From NCBI RefSeq assembly GCF_005405405.1, contig NZ_BJDZ01000004.1, positions 1-64,000 on the forward strand: a stretch of 64,000 nucleotides of DNA, in the 5' to 3' direction. The position numbers and the translations under genes were made by a program. Source of the stretch: Lactiplantibacillus plajomi. GTDB lineage: Bacteria; Bacillota; Bacilli; Lactobacillales; Lactobacillaceae. The notes beneath the pieces are model-generated. The model ran no database searches and had not been told where the DNA came from. It saw nothing but the letters and a program-made list of their open reading frames with translations. Of the stretch, positions 46,946-55,103 are shown one piece after another. Position 1 is the first letter of the stretch. Every line of letters begins with the position of its first letter.

Positions 46946-48292
46946 TTAAGCTTGTTGGTCAGCGTGCGCAATGGCTGCTTGACCCAGTAAGTTCAAGTAG
47001 TTGAATGGCCGGTCGTAGATTGGTTGGAAGAACATGTCGACGAAGCCGAGGTCGTCGATCGTGTTTTCGTTTTGAATCATGATCGAGATGGCGTTAGCGG
47101 ATTGCGAAACGTCGTGTTCACTCATGAACTGCGCACCCAGAATGACGCGGGTTTCGGGGTTGTAAACTAACTTCATCAGCACCGGTTTCGTGGTTGGCAT
47201 GAATTCTGGCCGGTAGTTGTCTTCAAACGTCACGGCTTCGGCCGGGACGTTTTCTGCCGCGGCGTGTTCGACCGTCATTCCGGAAGAAACGATGGTTTTG
47301 CCGAATAACATTAAGCCGGAAGTGGCCTGGGTACCCATGTACTTACGGGTTGGCTTGAAAATGTTCAGCCCAACCAGGGTCCCCTGGCGAACGGCGTTGG
47401 TGGCCAACGGAATGTAGGCATCGCTGTGGGTCGGGTTGTAGTGAACGGCCACGGAATCACCGGCACCGTAAATGTCCGGGTCGGAAGTCTGCATGTAGTC
47501 GTTGGTCTTGATTGACCCGTTCTTGTTCATGTCGACCTTTCCCTTTAAGAGCCCGGTGTTTGGCCGGAAACCAACGCACATAATTGCCATGTCGGCGGTG
47601 TAGCTGCCCTTATCGGTCGTTACGGTGACTTCTTTACCGTCGTCGCTAAAGCCTTTGACCATTTGTCCGAGTGCTAACTTGATGCCGTGGTTAACGAAGT
47701 CCTGTTCGATCTTGTCGGTAAATTCGGCGTCCAGGTACTTGTTTAAAATTCGCGGTAACCCGTCGATCAAGGTCACGTCCTTACCTTGTTGTTGGTAAGC
47801 CTCAACGAGTTCAGTCCCGATGTAACCACCACCGATAACGATGACCCGCTTAGCTGGCTTGGCCGCTTCCCATAATTTTTGAGCGTGACCCCAGTTCTTG
47901 CACAGGTAGACGTTCGGGCTATCAATACCGTCGATTGGCGGGATAACGGGCCATGAACCGGTCGTCATCACTAACTTATCGTAGTGGTCGGTTTTAACTT
48001 CACCGCTTTGCAAGTCGGTTACCGTTACTTGGTGTTTGTCCGTGTCAATGTCGGTTACGTCGTGTTGCATCCGGACCGTGGCGCCGAGTTCGGCTAGTTT
48101 TTCCGGACTGGAGTAGAAGAGGCCTTGAGGATCGGCGATTTCGCCGCCTAGGTACAGGGCAATCCCACAGGAGAGAAACGAGACGTTATCGTTCCGTTCG
48201 TAAACCGTGATTTCGGTACTTGGATCAGACGCTAAGATTTGATTAACGGCGGCGGTGCCGGCGTGGGTACAACCAATAACAATAACTTTCAT
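46946..48292 (-). CDS. nox: NADH oxidase, water-forming
   Basis: This FAD-dependent enzyme reduces O2 to water with NADH and regenerates NAD. The 448-residue protein has the N-terminal FAD motif IGCTHAGTAA, the redox-active Cys42 in SFLSCGIALY, the NAD-binding GGGYIGTELVEAY at mid-protein and the dimer domain with GAQFMSEHDVSQSANAISIMIQ. The single Cys and length distinguish it from peroxide-forming forms. AAGGGAG precedes the ATG. It helps aerobic metabolism in lactic acid bacteria. Confidence 0.93.
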   Translation of the reverse strand: MKVIVIGCTHAGTAAVNQILASDPSTEITVYERNDNVSFLSCGIALYLGGEIADPQGLFYSSPEKLAELGATVRMQHDVTDIDTDKHQVTVTDLQSGEVKTDHYDKLVMTTGSWPVIPPIDGIDSPNVYLCKNWGHAQKLWEAAKPAKRVIVIGGGYIGTELVEAYQQQGKDVTLIDGLPRILNKYLDAEFTDKIEQDFVNHGIKLALGQMVKGFSDDGKEVTVTTDKGSYTADMAIMCVGFRPNTGLLKGKVDMNKNGSIKTNDYMQTSDPDIYGAGDSVAVHYNPTHSDAYIPLATNAVRQGTLVGLNIFKPTRKYMGTQATSGLMLFGKTIVSSGMTVEHAAAENVPAEAVTFEDNYRPEFMPTTKPVLMKLVYNPETRVILGAQFMSEHDVSQSANAISIMIQNENTIDDLGFVDMFFQPIYDRPFNYLNLLGQAAIAHADQQA

Positions 48293-48566
48293 GCAAAACA
48301 GCTCCCTTTAATGTGTTAGTTTTCACAAAAACGATTGTGTATCATGCTTTCGATAACAATTTCATTGTACTAGATTAAAAAGAAAACGCAACCATTTTTG
48401 GCGAAAAAAGGGGACTTTTTCACTAATCAAACGATAACTAACCGCGTCATTAAGGCGATTCGCGTACAATAAGCGGGCCTAAAGTCAATGATATCAGGCA
48501 TTAATCATTAAACATTACAATTTTTATAAGAAAAAAGTTCTGGCAAAAATAAGTTCTCACAAACAA
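48293..48566. promoter_or_regulatory. Upstream region of nox
   Basis: About 270 bases upstream of nox carry no gene. AT-rich sequence with possible -10 elements on the minus strand near 48350. No convincing operator was found. Confidence 0.35.
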
Positions 48567-48619
48567 AAAAACTGGGTGGCAACGTCCTAATGGTTAATTA
48601 GGAAATTGTCACCCAGTGC
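48567..48619. terminator. Terminator of the pepO-GNAT region
   Basis: ACTGGGTGGCAA-CGTCCTAA pairs with TTAGGAAATTGTCACCCAGT. Flanking A residues give a U-tract on the minus-strand transcript. Confidence 0.75.
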
Positions 48620-48627
48620 TAGATGTC

Positions 48628-49098
48628 TTAACGCTGATACTGATAAGTTTGTTGGTTCAGTCGCTGGAACCCTAACGCGGTTAAAATCTCAGCGGTCGGG
48701 TCATCGACGTGCTGCACCGTTAACGTTGTCAGCTTCAGTTCGGCGGTTCCGAACGCGACGAGCCGTTGGTAGAGTTCTTGCAACGTGACGGCCGTTTGAT
48801 AATCGGGGCACACGCTGACTTGTAAGGTTGCTTGGTGCGTCGTCATATCGATTGGGTCGAAACCGACCTGACCAACGAAGGCGTCACTGGTGCGGTCACT
48901 GACGCCCCAAACGAGTTTTTGATTACGGAAAATGGCGCGCATCGTTTGGTTGATGGTCGTGGCCACCGCCGTAATCGGGACGGGGACGTTAGCGTTGTTG
49001 GCGTAGAGCCGTTGCACGTCAATTGCCCGGGCCTTTGTGAGCCAATCTAACGCGTAGTGTGGCGTTAAGATTGGGTGATACTTTTCAAATTGTGCCAT
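48628..49098 (-). CDS. GNAT-family N-acetyltransferase
   Basis: The 156-residue protein has the GNAT shape: a middle strand with WGVSDRTSDAFVGQVGFDPID and the acetyl-CoA region around VCPDYQTAVTLQELYQRLVAFG, then ILTALGFQRL near the end. RimJ/RimL-like. The substrate is not evident. AAGGAAG lies upstream. It lies just downstream of pepO on the same strand and may be co-transcribed. Confidence 0.8.
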   Translation of the reverse strand: MAQFEKYHPILTPHYALDWLTKARAIDVQRLYANNANVPVPITAVATTINQTMRAIFRNQKLVWGVSDRTSDAFVGQVGFDPIDMTTHQATLQVSVCPDYQTAVTLQELYQRLVAFGTAELKLTTLTVQHVDDPTAEILTALGFQRLNQQTYQYQR

Positions 49099-49119
49099 AC
49101 TAACTTCCTTTACGTAGGG

Positions 49120-51036
49120 TTACCAGATTTTGACCCGCTTTTCAGGGGCGAGGTACATGGCGTCACCGGGTTGAATGGCGAAGGTCGAGTAAAAGTCGTC
49201 CAGGTTTTGTGGCTGAACGTTGGCCCGTAACTTAGCTGGCGCGTGAACGTCAATTGATAGTAAGAGTTGCATGTACTGCTTGGTGGCTTTCATCCGCCAG
49301 ATCATTGCCCAGTTGGTGAAGAAGGCGTGCAGGTCAACGTCACTTTCGCCCTTGGCCGCTTCTTCGGCACAACTCAAACCACCGGCATCGGCGATGTTTT
49401 CAGAAACGGTCAGGGTCCCGTTGACCTTGGCACCGGCGAAGTCAATGCCGTCGAATTCGGTAATCATTGATTTGGCTAATTCCTTAAAGTGGGCGGAATC
49501 GGCTTCGGTCCACCAGTTGTTCAGATTTCCGAATTCATCGAACAGGGCACCGTTGTTATCGAAAGCGTGCGAAATTTCGTGGGCAATTACCGCACCGATG
49601 CCACCGTAGTTCGCGCTGGAAGACTGTTTCAGACTGTAAAACGGTGCTTGTAAAATCGCCGCCGGGAACACGATGATGTTCATGAACGGGTGGTAATAAG
49701 CGTTGACCGTGTCGGCACTCATTTCCCAACGGGTCCGGTCGGTCGGTTGGTTCCACTTGGCGAACATGTCCTTGCGGGCGATGCGCCCGAAGTTTAAGAC
49801 GTTACTGAGGACGCTGCCGCCTTCTTCGGCGGTGTGGGTCTTGAATTGTTTGTAAACCGGTTCGAGTTGGTCGGGGTAGCCGACTTGAATCCCGAGGTGG
49901 TTCAGTTTGGTGACCGCTTTTTCACGGGTGGCAGCACTCAGCCAGTCGTTAGCTTCCAACCGGCGTTTGTAAACGTCAATCATCTTTTCGACCATGTGGT
50001 GAACGTCGGCTTTGGCAGCTTCCCCGAAGTATTTGTGGCCGTAATATAAGCCTACAACTTGGTCAAAGGTGTTGGCAGCTAAGTAGTAAGCACTTTTAGC
50101 CCGACTACGCGGCTGCTTTTGCCCGGACAACGTCCGTGAGTAAGTGGTTGCTAGCGTCCGCATGTCGTCACTGAGGTAGGCGCTCAGCCGTTGAACCAGC
50201 TTGGTCTTCATCCAGTTCTTCATGATGGTGAAGTTATCAGGATTAACGACTTCGTTGAAGTGGTCGAAGTAGGCCGGTTCCGGCAAAATAACGGTGGTTG
50301 GGTCACCGTCGATTACGGCGTAGGTGATGGCGGCTAAGTCCAAGTAACGACTATCGTTAGTGAACTGCTTGAAGTCGCGCGGATTGTACATCTTACTGTA
50401 ATCGGCGGCTTCTTCGGAACTCTTGACCCACGGCACGATCAAGCGGTCGAATTTCAACGCGTCGTCAACGGTTTGTTGCGCATCGGCGTCGTCGTAACCG
50501 GCCTTTTGGAACAGCTCGGTCATCATTTTCGCGTAAACGGCTAATAGCTTAGGCCCCGCTTGATTGCCTTCATCATAGTAGGTTTTGTCCGGTAAGATCG
50601 TGTTGGGTGCCTGGGCGAAAAGGGTGTTGACCTTGGTGTTCTTCATGTCAGCGTCGACGTCCAAGCTGAATGGTAATGGCAAGCCATCGTAAATCCAATC
50701 CGGCATCCGCGTTTGTAAATCCGCTAAGTCGGACAGGCTATCGATTTGCTTGAGGCACGACTGGAGTGGTTGGGCTTCCGCAGCGTCGCGTTGCTTGAAA
50801 TCCTTAGTTAAACGGTAAAATTTAATGAACTCGGCTAACTGCGGATTGTCGATTGCAACGTCGCCCGCGGCCATTGCATCGAAATCGTGCATCAACGTCT
50901 TTTCAATTGTGTCGACTAAGTCCATGAAGCCCCCGGTTGACGCGTGGTCATCGGGGATTTCGGCGGTCTTGAGCCAGTCACCGTTGACGGCGTCGTACAG
51001 GTCTTCCTTCACTGCTGCTTGATTAATGGTTGCCAT
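49120..51036 (-). CDS. pepO: M13-family endopeptidase PepO
   Basis: PepO is a neprilysin-type zinc endopeptidase that digests oligopeptides in the cytoplasm. The 638-residue protein has the zinc motif VIAHEISHAFD with His486 and His490, the downstream ENIADAGGLS carrying the third ligand Glu, and NAYYHPFMNIIVFPAAI. No signal peptide. ATG at 51036 is eight bases after AAGGAG; GTG at 51045 lies closer to that box. Confidence 0.95.
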   Translation of the reverse strand: MATINQAAVKEDLYDAVNGDWLKTAEIPDDHASTGGFMDLVDTIEKTLMHDFDAMAAGDVAIDNPQLAEFIKFYRLTKDFKQRDAAEAQPLQSCLKQIDSLSDLADLQTRMPDWIYDGLPLPFSLDVDADMKNTKVNTLFAQAPNTILPDKTYYDEGNQAGPKLLAVYAKMMTELFQKAGYDDADAQQTVDDALKFDRLIVPWVKSSEEAADYSKMYNPRDFKQFTNDSRYLDLAAITYAVIDGDPTTVILPEPAYFDHFNEVVNPDNFTIMKNWMKTKLVQRLSAYLSDDMRTLATTYSRTLSGQKQPRSRAKSAYYLAANTFDQVVGLYYGHKYFGEAAKADVHHMVEKMIDVYKRRLEANDWLSAATREKAVTKLNHLGIQVGYPDQLEPVYKQFKTHTAEEGGSVLSNVLNFGRIARKDMFAKWNQPTDRTRWEMSADTVNAYYHPFMNIIVFPAAILQAPFYSLKQSSSANYGGIGAVIAHEISHAFDNNGALFDEFGNLNNWWTEADSAHFKELAKSMITEFDGIDFAGAKVNGTLTVSENIADAGGLSCAEEAAKGESDVDLHAFFTNWAMIWRMKATKQYMQLLLSIDVHAPAKLRANVQPQNLDDFYSTFAIQPGDAMYLAPEKRVKIW

Positions 51037-51195
51037 TAAATCCACTCCTTAATAAATTATCGAATACTAATTTTATTATACCCTAGACGCTTGGTGGGGA
51101 CACGTTTTGACCTTGTGGAATAATGCCGGTACTGATAAAAAGTGAAAAAATCGCAGGCAAATAGTTATCATCGTGTATGGCATATGGAGTGCAAT

Positions 51196-51498
51196 ATGAT
51201 TATGAAAAGACTGAAAATGATGCCTCATAAAGTTGTTAGTGCAAAAATCAATCCGCGCATTGATCCGGAAATTAAAGAACGGGCGCAGAAACAATTAGCG
51301 CAGCACGGTTTAACGATGTCCGAATTTATGCGAGTTATGGTAACGACCATTGCTAATCAGGGCTTACAGCGGTATTACGGTTTCCCCAATGAACAGGTGA
51401 TTAAATCAGTTAACGAAGTTAAGGATGATTTGGCTGGGACTAAGCCCTTAGAAGGTGCGGGTGATAAAGCCACGCTGGAGAAATTATTAAATGAGTAG
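51196..51498 (+). CDS. RelB/DinJ-type antitoxin, orphan
   Basis: The 100-residue product has a ribbon-helix-helix start (SAKINPRIDPEIKERAQKQLAQHGLTMSEFMRVMVTT) typical for RelB/DinJ antitoxins. ATG at 51196 is preceded by GGAG; the ATG at 51142 lacks such a site. No full toxin gene follows. A 19-codon frame starts with the overlapping ATG at 51491, as toxin genes often do, but stops at 51550. It may be an antitoxin whose partner has decayed. Confidence 0.8.
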   Translation: MIMKRLKMMPHKVVSAKINPRIDPEIKERAQKQLAQHGLTMSEFMRVMVTTIANQGLQRYYGFPNEQVIKSVNEVKDDLAGTKPLEGAGDKATLEKLLNE

Positions 51499-51550
51499 AC
51501 TGACACCGACGACTCAGTCTTTGCGTCAGCTCTCGACAATGTTTATTTAG
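51491..51550 (+). pseudogene. Possible truncated toxin remnant
   Basis: ATG at 51491 overlaps the antitoxin stop by eight bases, as in TA operons. The frame of 19 codons ends at TAG 51548-51550. Its sequence (SRLTPTTQSLRQLSTMFI) does not resemble RelE/YafQ. The call rests on position only. Confidence 0.25.
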
Positions 51551-51897
51551 TTGCAATTGGCAGGCATACTGATTTGTTTTGAATCCAAGAAATAAATTGC
51601 CCCTTCAGAATTAGACGAAACCGTCAATTTTGAAGGGGCGTTCAATTTAATTCATTCGTGGCGGAAATCGCCTGACTTTAGTTGGGGGATGGTTGACTGA
51701 GTAAGCGTTATTGGTCATGCGAAGGTTGACGCTATTAGGCACATTAACTAATTATTTGTGAGTGTTTTTTAACAATATAACTAGCCAAGACACAGATTTT
51801 TGGATAGTATCCACGCTTTTTTGACTTAAAAAAGAATCGTTAAACTTTGGGTCATTAAAGCTTTTCAAATGTATGAGATATTTTAGAGATGCCAAGT
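51499..51897. other. Low-GC intergenic region
   Basis: Apart from the truncated frame at 51491 and the hairpin at 51592, no gene is seen. GC content is lower than in flanking genes, which, with the orphan antitoxin, suggests a recombination-prone or acquired zone. Confidence 0.4.
51592..51648 (+). terminator. Hairpin, probable terminator
   Basis: AATTGCCCCTTCA-AATT pairs with AATTTTGAAGGGGCG. It ends with TTCAATTT, a moderate T-tract. Confidence 0.6.
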
Positions 51898-51903
51898 TAT
51901 AAT
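51898..51903 (+). promoter_or_regulatory. Candidate -10 box
   Basis: TATAAT matches the sigma-A -10 consensus and lies 35 bases before the CTG of the small secreted peptide. No good -35 was recognised. Confidence 0.4.
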
Positions 51904-51937
51904 ATGCACTATTAAGAAAGAGAGTAGGCGAATAGGC

Positions 51938-52144
51938 CTGAAGAAGATTACGACAATGCTTTTGTTAACAGTGATGGCTGGCCTTTTTGCCATTAATTTT
52001 AACGAAGTTTCAGCGGCAGCCGCTAACACTGAGACTAATGGAACTCAGATGTTTTACGAACCTGGTGGCAATCCCGATTTAATTAGTGATTTAGTTAGTT
52101 ACTTGAAAAACGGAGATTATCTAAATGGTCCCGGAAATGGTTAG
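51938..52144 (+). CDS. Small secreted peptide of unknown function
   Basis: Reading from CTG 51938 gives 68 residues beginning (M)KKITTMLLLTVMAGLF, a classic signal peptide with cleavage near EVSA-AA. The mature peptide of about 43 residues contains TETNGTQMFYEPGGNPDL and a Gly/Asn-rich end. An ATG start at 51956 would remove the positive residues, so the non-standard CTG start is favoured but unproven. Followed by a membrane protein gene after a 23-base gap. I recognise no family. Candidates are a bacteriocin-like or signalling peptide. Confidence 0.5.
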   Translation: MKKITTMLLLTVMAGLFAINFNEVSAAAANTETNGTQMFYEPGGNPDLISDLVSYLKNGDYLNGPGNG

Positions 52145-52167
52145 CTTTTGTCCTTGGGAGGGGTTAT

Positions 52168-52626
52168 ATGAAAATAGTAAAAGGTGTCATAACTTCCTAT
52201 CTACACGGGATATTGATTTACGTATTAGTATTTTACCTAGTGTCCGCCAATCCGGACGGTACGTTGCCATTGAGGTGGAACGTGCTTAATGCAATTTGGA
52301 CGATTTCATTTCTATTTTTTTATCCAGTTTTAAGACTACGGTTACTAAAGCGAACAACATTGAGTGTCCATATGACGTCACTTACAACTAAAGCATTGAG
52401 TTTTAATAACGAAAGTAATCATAATACTTCAAAGTTGTATCATGATTCAATCAATCCAGTCATGAATAAACTTGACTTGAAGGGACATAGTAACAATCGG
52501 GATGACGGCTTTAGTTTGATTGTTGATTTTTTATTCAATGGGGTTCTTATTCTAATTTCGATCCCAGCTGGCTTATTTTTTAGTTTGAGAAGACTGTTTA
52601 AGTATTTTATTTCTAAAGTACATTAG
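52168..52626 (+). CDS. Small membrane protein of unknown function
   Basis: The 152-residue protein has hydrophobic segments near residues 8-27, 37-55 and 115-138, with a polar loop of about 55 residues (Ser/Asn/His-rich) between the second and third. GGGAGGGG gives a strong ribosome binding site. Low GC. It follows the secreted-peptide gene directly. It could be an immunity, receptor or export partner, but no domain is recognised. Confidence 0.65.
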   Translation: MKIVKGVITSYLHGILIYVLVFYLVSANPDGTLPLRWNVLNAIWTISFLFFYPVLRLRLLKRTTLSVHMTSLTTKALSFNNESNHNTSKLYHDSINPVMNKLDLKGHSNNRDDGFSLIVDFLFNGVLILISIPAGLFFSLRRLFKYFISKVH

Positions 52627-52960
52627 ATTTTTACATATGAGATATTTACTTTCGATAGATTATTCCGTACAAAGTGAATTCGTGTAAGGTAATCGCTGAA
52701 CTCGCTGTGATTGTCTTTTTATTTGCAGCAAGTTATGACGGGCTTACCACAATAAAAAAATACTAAGTTTAGCAGCATAGAAGCACCCCGTTGGATAACT
52801 GCTATGCCGCTAAGCTTAGTACTTTTACTACTGTTCAAATGAATTAATGGTTACACAAGATCCTTTATCCGCCCTAAAATCCCCTTAAAGTTGGTAGATG
52901 AATCATCGTTTTTCATCTGTCAACCTTAGGGGGCTATCGTAAGTATGTTTTGGAAGAAAA
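52627..52960. other. Intergenic region with two hairpins
   Basis: No gene. TACTAAGTTTAGCAGCATAG (52761) pairs with CTATGCCGCTAAGCTTAGTA (52802) and is followed by CTTTTAC; it probably ends the membrane-protein transcript. The second hairpin is a dispersed repeat described separately. Confidence 0.6.
52875..52936 (-). repeat. 62-nt dispersed hairpin repeat, copy 1
   Basis: On the minus strand this reads with CTAAGG at the start, TGAAAAACGAT in the loop and AACTTTAAGGGGATTTTA at the end. About 85% identity to the plus-strand copy at 55131-55192. It lies in the 3' region of the Crp/Fnr gene and could act as its terminator. Confidence 0.8.
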
Positions 52961-53626
52961 TTATTCCGTTAATAACAACTGATCCGCATCGTTAATTTGA
53001 ATCACTTTACCGGCTTTCTGGGTAATAAGGCCGAGTTGCTCAAAGCGGGTCAGCTTGCGGCTAATCGTTTCGGGCGTCGTCCCGAGGAAGGTTGCGAGAT
53101 CCTTTTTCTTAAGCGGTAATTTGAAAGTATTGGTGTTCAACGAGGCGGCCGTTTCGGTGAGGTAGTTGGCGAGCCGGGCTTCAACCGATTCGGTAGCGGT
53201 ACTGGTCGTTTGTCGTTCCAACTGCGTTAGTCGTTTGCCGAAAACGTTCAGGACGTTAATGCTGATACTTGGGTATTGTTGCATCAAGTTCTGGAAGTCT
53301 TCGCGGCGAATGCTGCAAACGTCGGTGGGAACCAGCGCTTCACCAAAGGATGTTCGCCGCTGATTTTCGAAGAGGGCGGCCTCACCGTCGATTTCACCGG
53401 ACTGTAATAGGTAGAGTAATTGCTCACGACCGTTGGCAGCCAGCTGATAAACCTTGACCTGACCGGCGGAAACAATCATTAACTGGTCGAGCGGATCGTC
53501 GGCGCTAAAAATCGTTTCGCCGGCTTGGTAATGGTGGTGGCGAACGATTGATTCGATGGTATCAAGTTGTGGTTCGGCAAGTTCCTGAAAAATTGGGACG
53601 AGTTGCACACATTCGTGGATTGCCAT
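52961..53626 (-). CDS. Crp/Fnr-family transcriptional regulator
   Basis: The 221-residue protein has an N-terminal cyclic-nucleotide-binding-type beta barrel (around YQAGETIFSADDPLDQLMIVSAGQVKVY) and a C-terminal winged helix (LKKKDLATFLGTTPETISRKLTRFEQLGLI) of the Fnr type. Cys residues include Cys6 and Cys103, with no FNR four-Cys iron-sulfur cluster. ATG at 53626 follows AAGGAGG. Divergent from the HMA-Dps operon. A TTGACGGCCGTCAA palindrome in front of that operon is its likely target. Activating ligand unknown (redox or metal). Confidence 0.9.
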   Translation of the reverse strand: MAIHECVQLVPIFQELAEPQLDTIESIVRHHHYQAGETIFSADDPLDQLMIVSAGQVKVYQLAANGREQLLYLLQSGEIDGEAALFENQRRTSFGEALVPTDVCSIRREDFQNLMQQYPSISINVLNVFGKRLTQLERQTTSTATESVEARLANYLTETAASLNTNTFKLPLKKKDLATFLGTTPETISRKLTRFEQLGLITQKAGKVIQINDADQLLLTE

Positions 53627-53742
53627 AAAAAAGACCTCCTTAAAGGATTTCACTAATAGGATAGCAGATTTAACGTTAAAATAACGGTTTGCGGTTTATT
53701 TTTCTATACCTTGTAGTTTACTCGAAAAACTTTTTTGATTTC

Positions 53743-53784
53743 TTGACGGCCGTCAATTTTTTAACCCCGGTTTCTCGTTATGAT
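53743..53784 (+). promoter_or_regulatory. Fnr-type operator and promoter of HMA-Dps operon
   Basis: TTGACGGCCGTCAA at 53743-53756 is a perfect palindrome of the TTGAN6TCAA type. The -10 TATGAT is at 53779-53784, the -35 region is poor. The operator centre lies 34.5 bases from the end of the -10 box, near -41.5 of the start site, the class II activation position. The same distance occurs at 60732-60773. Confidence 0.75.
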
Positions 53785-53819
53785 AGAACCATCAAATGAA
53801 GCAATGGAGGTTATTAATT

Positions 53820-54038
53820 ATGAAAAGTATTATGAAATTAGGAACGTTGACTTGCCCATCTTGCATGACCAAGATTGAAAAGGCCGTGGCGAACCACGAC
53901 GGCGTTGAAGACGTAAAAGTGTTATTTAACGCAAGTAAGGTTAAAGCTAATTTTGATCCCGAGGTAACCAACGCCGATGAATTATCGGACATTGTTACTG
54001 GTTTAGGTTACGAAGTCGAAAGCGTTAAGGTTAAGTAG
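53820..54038 (+). CDS. HMA-domain metallochaperone
   Basis: The 72-residue CopZ-like protein has the heavy-metal motif TCPSCMTKIEKAV near residue 10 (two Cys, CxxC variant GMxCxxC without Met before it: LTCPSCM). It should carry a soft metal ion to a P-type ATPase. GGAGG precedes the ATG. First gene of the operon, 13 bases before the Dps-like gene. Confidence 0.88.
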   Translation: MKSIMKLGTLTCPSCMTKIEKAVANHDGVEDVKVLFNASKVKANFDPEVTNADELSDIVTGLGYEVESVKVK

Positions 54039-54051
54039 GAGGAATTTAGTA

Positions 54052-54609
54052 ATGAGCGAATTAACAATCGAAGAACAATACCAAGCAGAATTAAAGCAAA
54101 GTGACATTGACCACCACGTCCCAACGGCCGGTGCCATGACCAATCACATTTTATCGAACTTAATGGTGGCGTACGTCAAGTTGGGCCAAGCTAAGTGGTA
54201 CGTTAAGGGCCCGCAATCCTTTAACTTACGGGGCGAATTCCAACGGCTGTTGGACCAAAACGTCCGTCAGTTCGCGGAATTAGGTGACTTATTGTTGGAC
54301 GAAAACCAAAAACCTTCCTCAACGACGGCCGAATTGATCAAGTATTCAATGTTGGAAGAAAACGGTGCGTTCAAGTACCAGGACGCCGCAACGACGGTAG
54401 CCGCAATCGTTAAGGATTACGATACGGAAAACTTATTCGTCGACCGGGCAATCAAGTTAGCTGAAAAGGAAGAACGACCAGCCTTAGCCGCTTGGTTGGC
54501 GGATTACCGCGGTAGTAACAACCGCAACATCCGTGAATTACAAGCCTACCTAGGTAACGACGCCCGGACCGGCTTAGATGAAGAAGACGACGATGACGAC
54601 GAGGATTAA
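54052..54609 (+). CDS. Dps/ferritin-like protein with acidic tail
   Basis: The 185-residue protein has the Dps/ferritin four-helix bundle: NHILSNLMVAYVKLGQAKWYVKGP at the first helix, with ferroxidase-type His and Asp in the following (GEFQRLLDQNVRQFAELGD). The C-terminal tail (LDEEDDDDDED) is unusually acidic. Dps proteins store iron and protect DNA from peroxide. AGGAGG precedes the ATG. Cotranscribed with HMA. Confidence 0.88.
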   Translation: MSELTIEEQYQAELKQSDIDHHVPTAGAMTNHILSNLMVAYVKLGQAKWYVKGPQSFNLRGEFQRLLDQNVRQFAELGDLLLDENQKPSSTTAELIKYSMLEENGAFKYQDAATTVAAIVKDYDTENLFVDRAIKLAEKEERPALAAWLADYRGSNNRNIRELQAYLGNDARTGLDEEDDDDDED

Positions 54610-54636
54610 TCACCTCCGTCAGTGATTCCCAATCTG

Positions 54637-54689
54637 GAACCACCCGCGACCGTGCTGTGTGGGCACGCGGTTGCGGGTGGTTCTTTGTG
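54637..54689 (+). terminator. Terminator of the HMA-Dps operon
   Basis: GAACCACCCGCGACCGTGC pairs with GCACGCGGTTGCGGGTGGTTC (one bulge), followed by TTTG. Confidence 0.85.
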
Positions 54690-54741
54690 TTTCGGTGAAG
54701 CCTGCGCTATACTAACGACAATTAGAAATGGGGGCTGACCG

Positions 54742-54939
54742 ATGTCAATTAGTACCATTATCATGTGGACGCTGGTCTTCATCATCGCGACCGGTTTCGT
54801 CACAATTGTTTCGACGGCGGTGCTGTTAAAACGGGCGAAGAAACGCCCGCAGGACCCAAAGCAGTCGGATAACGACGATGACTGGCATAAAGACGATTGG
54901 AACCAGGATGACTGGAAAAAGGGCGACTGGAAAGACTAG
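54742..54939 (+). CDS. Small membrane protein with DDW-rich tail
   Basis: The 65-residue protein has one N-terminal membrane segment (IIMWTLVFIIATGFVTIVSTAVLL), followed by positive residues and a tail of acidic/Trp repeats (DDWHKDDWNQDDWKKGDWKD). GGGGG precedes the ATG. No family recognised. It sits in tandem with the next small gene. Confidence 0.6.
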   Translation: MSISTIIMWTLVFIIATGFVTIVSTAVLLKRAKKRPQDPKQSDNDDDWHKDDWNQDDWKKGDWKD

Positions 54940-54965
54940 CCTGAATAATTCAGAAGGAAATCGTT

Positions 54966-55103
54966 ATGGATAAGCAAAATTTTGACGTTACTAAACTCAG
55001 TGCCAAGGCGCAGGCGAAACTAGAAGAAATTCGCCAACAGCATCAGTTAGCGACCTTGGCGGAAGCGGCACAGTACTTACTGACCGTGACTAAAGCAAAA
55101 TAA
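54966..55103 (+). CDS. Small unrecognised protein, 45 residues
   Basis: ATG at 54966 has AGAAGGAAATCG upstream. The product (DKQNFDVTKLSAKAQAKL and further helical, Gln/Ala-rich) is hydrophilic and probably all helical. It lies 26 bases after the DDW-tail protein and is read from the same transcript. It is shorter than the usual gene-prediction cut-off. Confidence 0.55.
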   Translation: MDKQNFDVTKLSAKAQAKLEEIRQQHQLATLAEAAQYLLTVTKAK

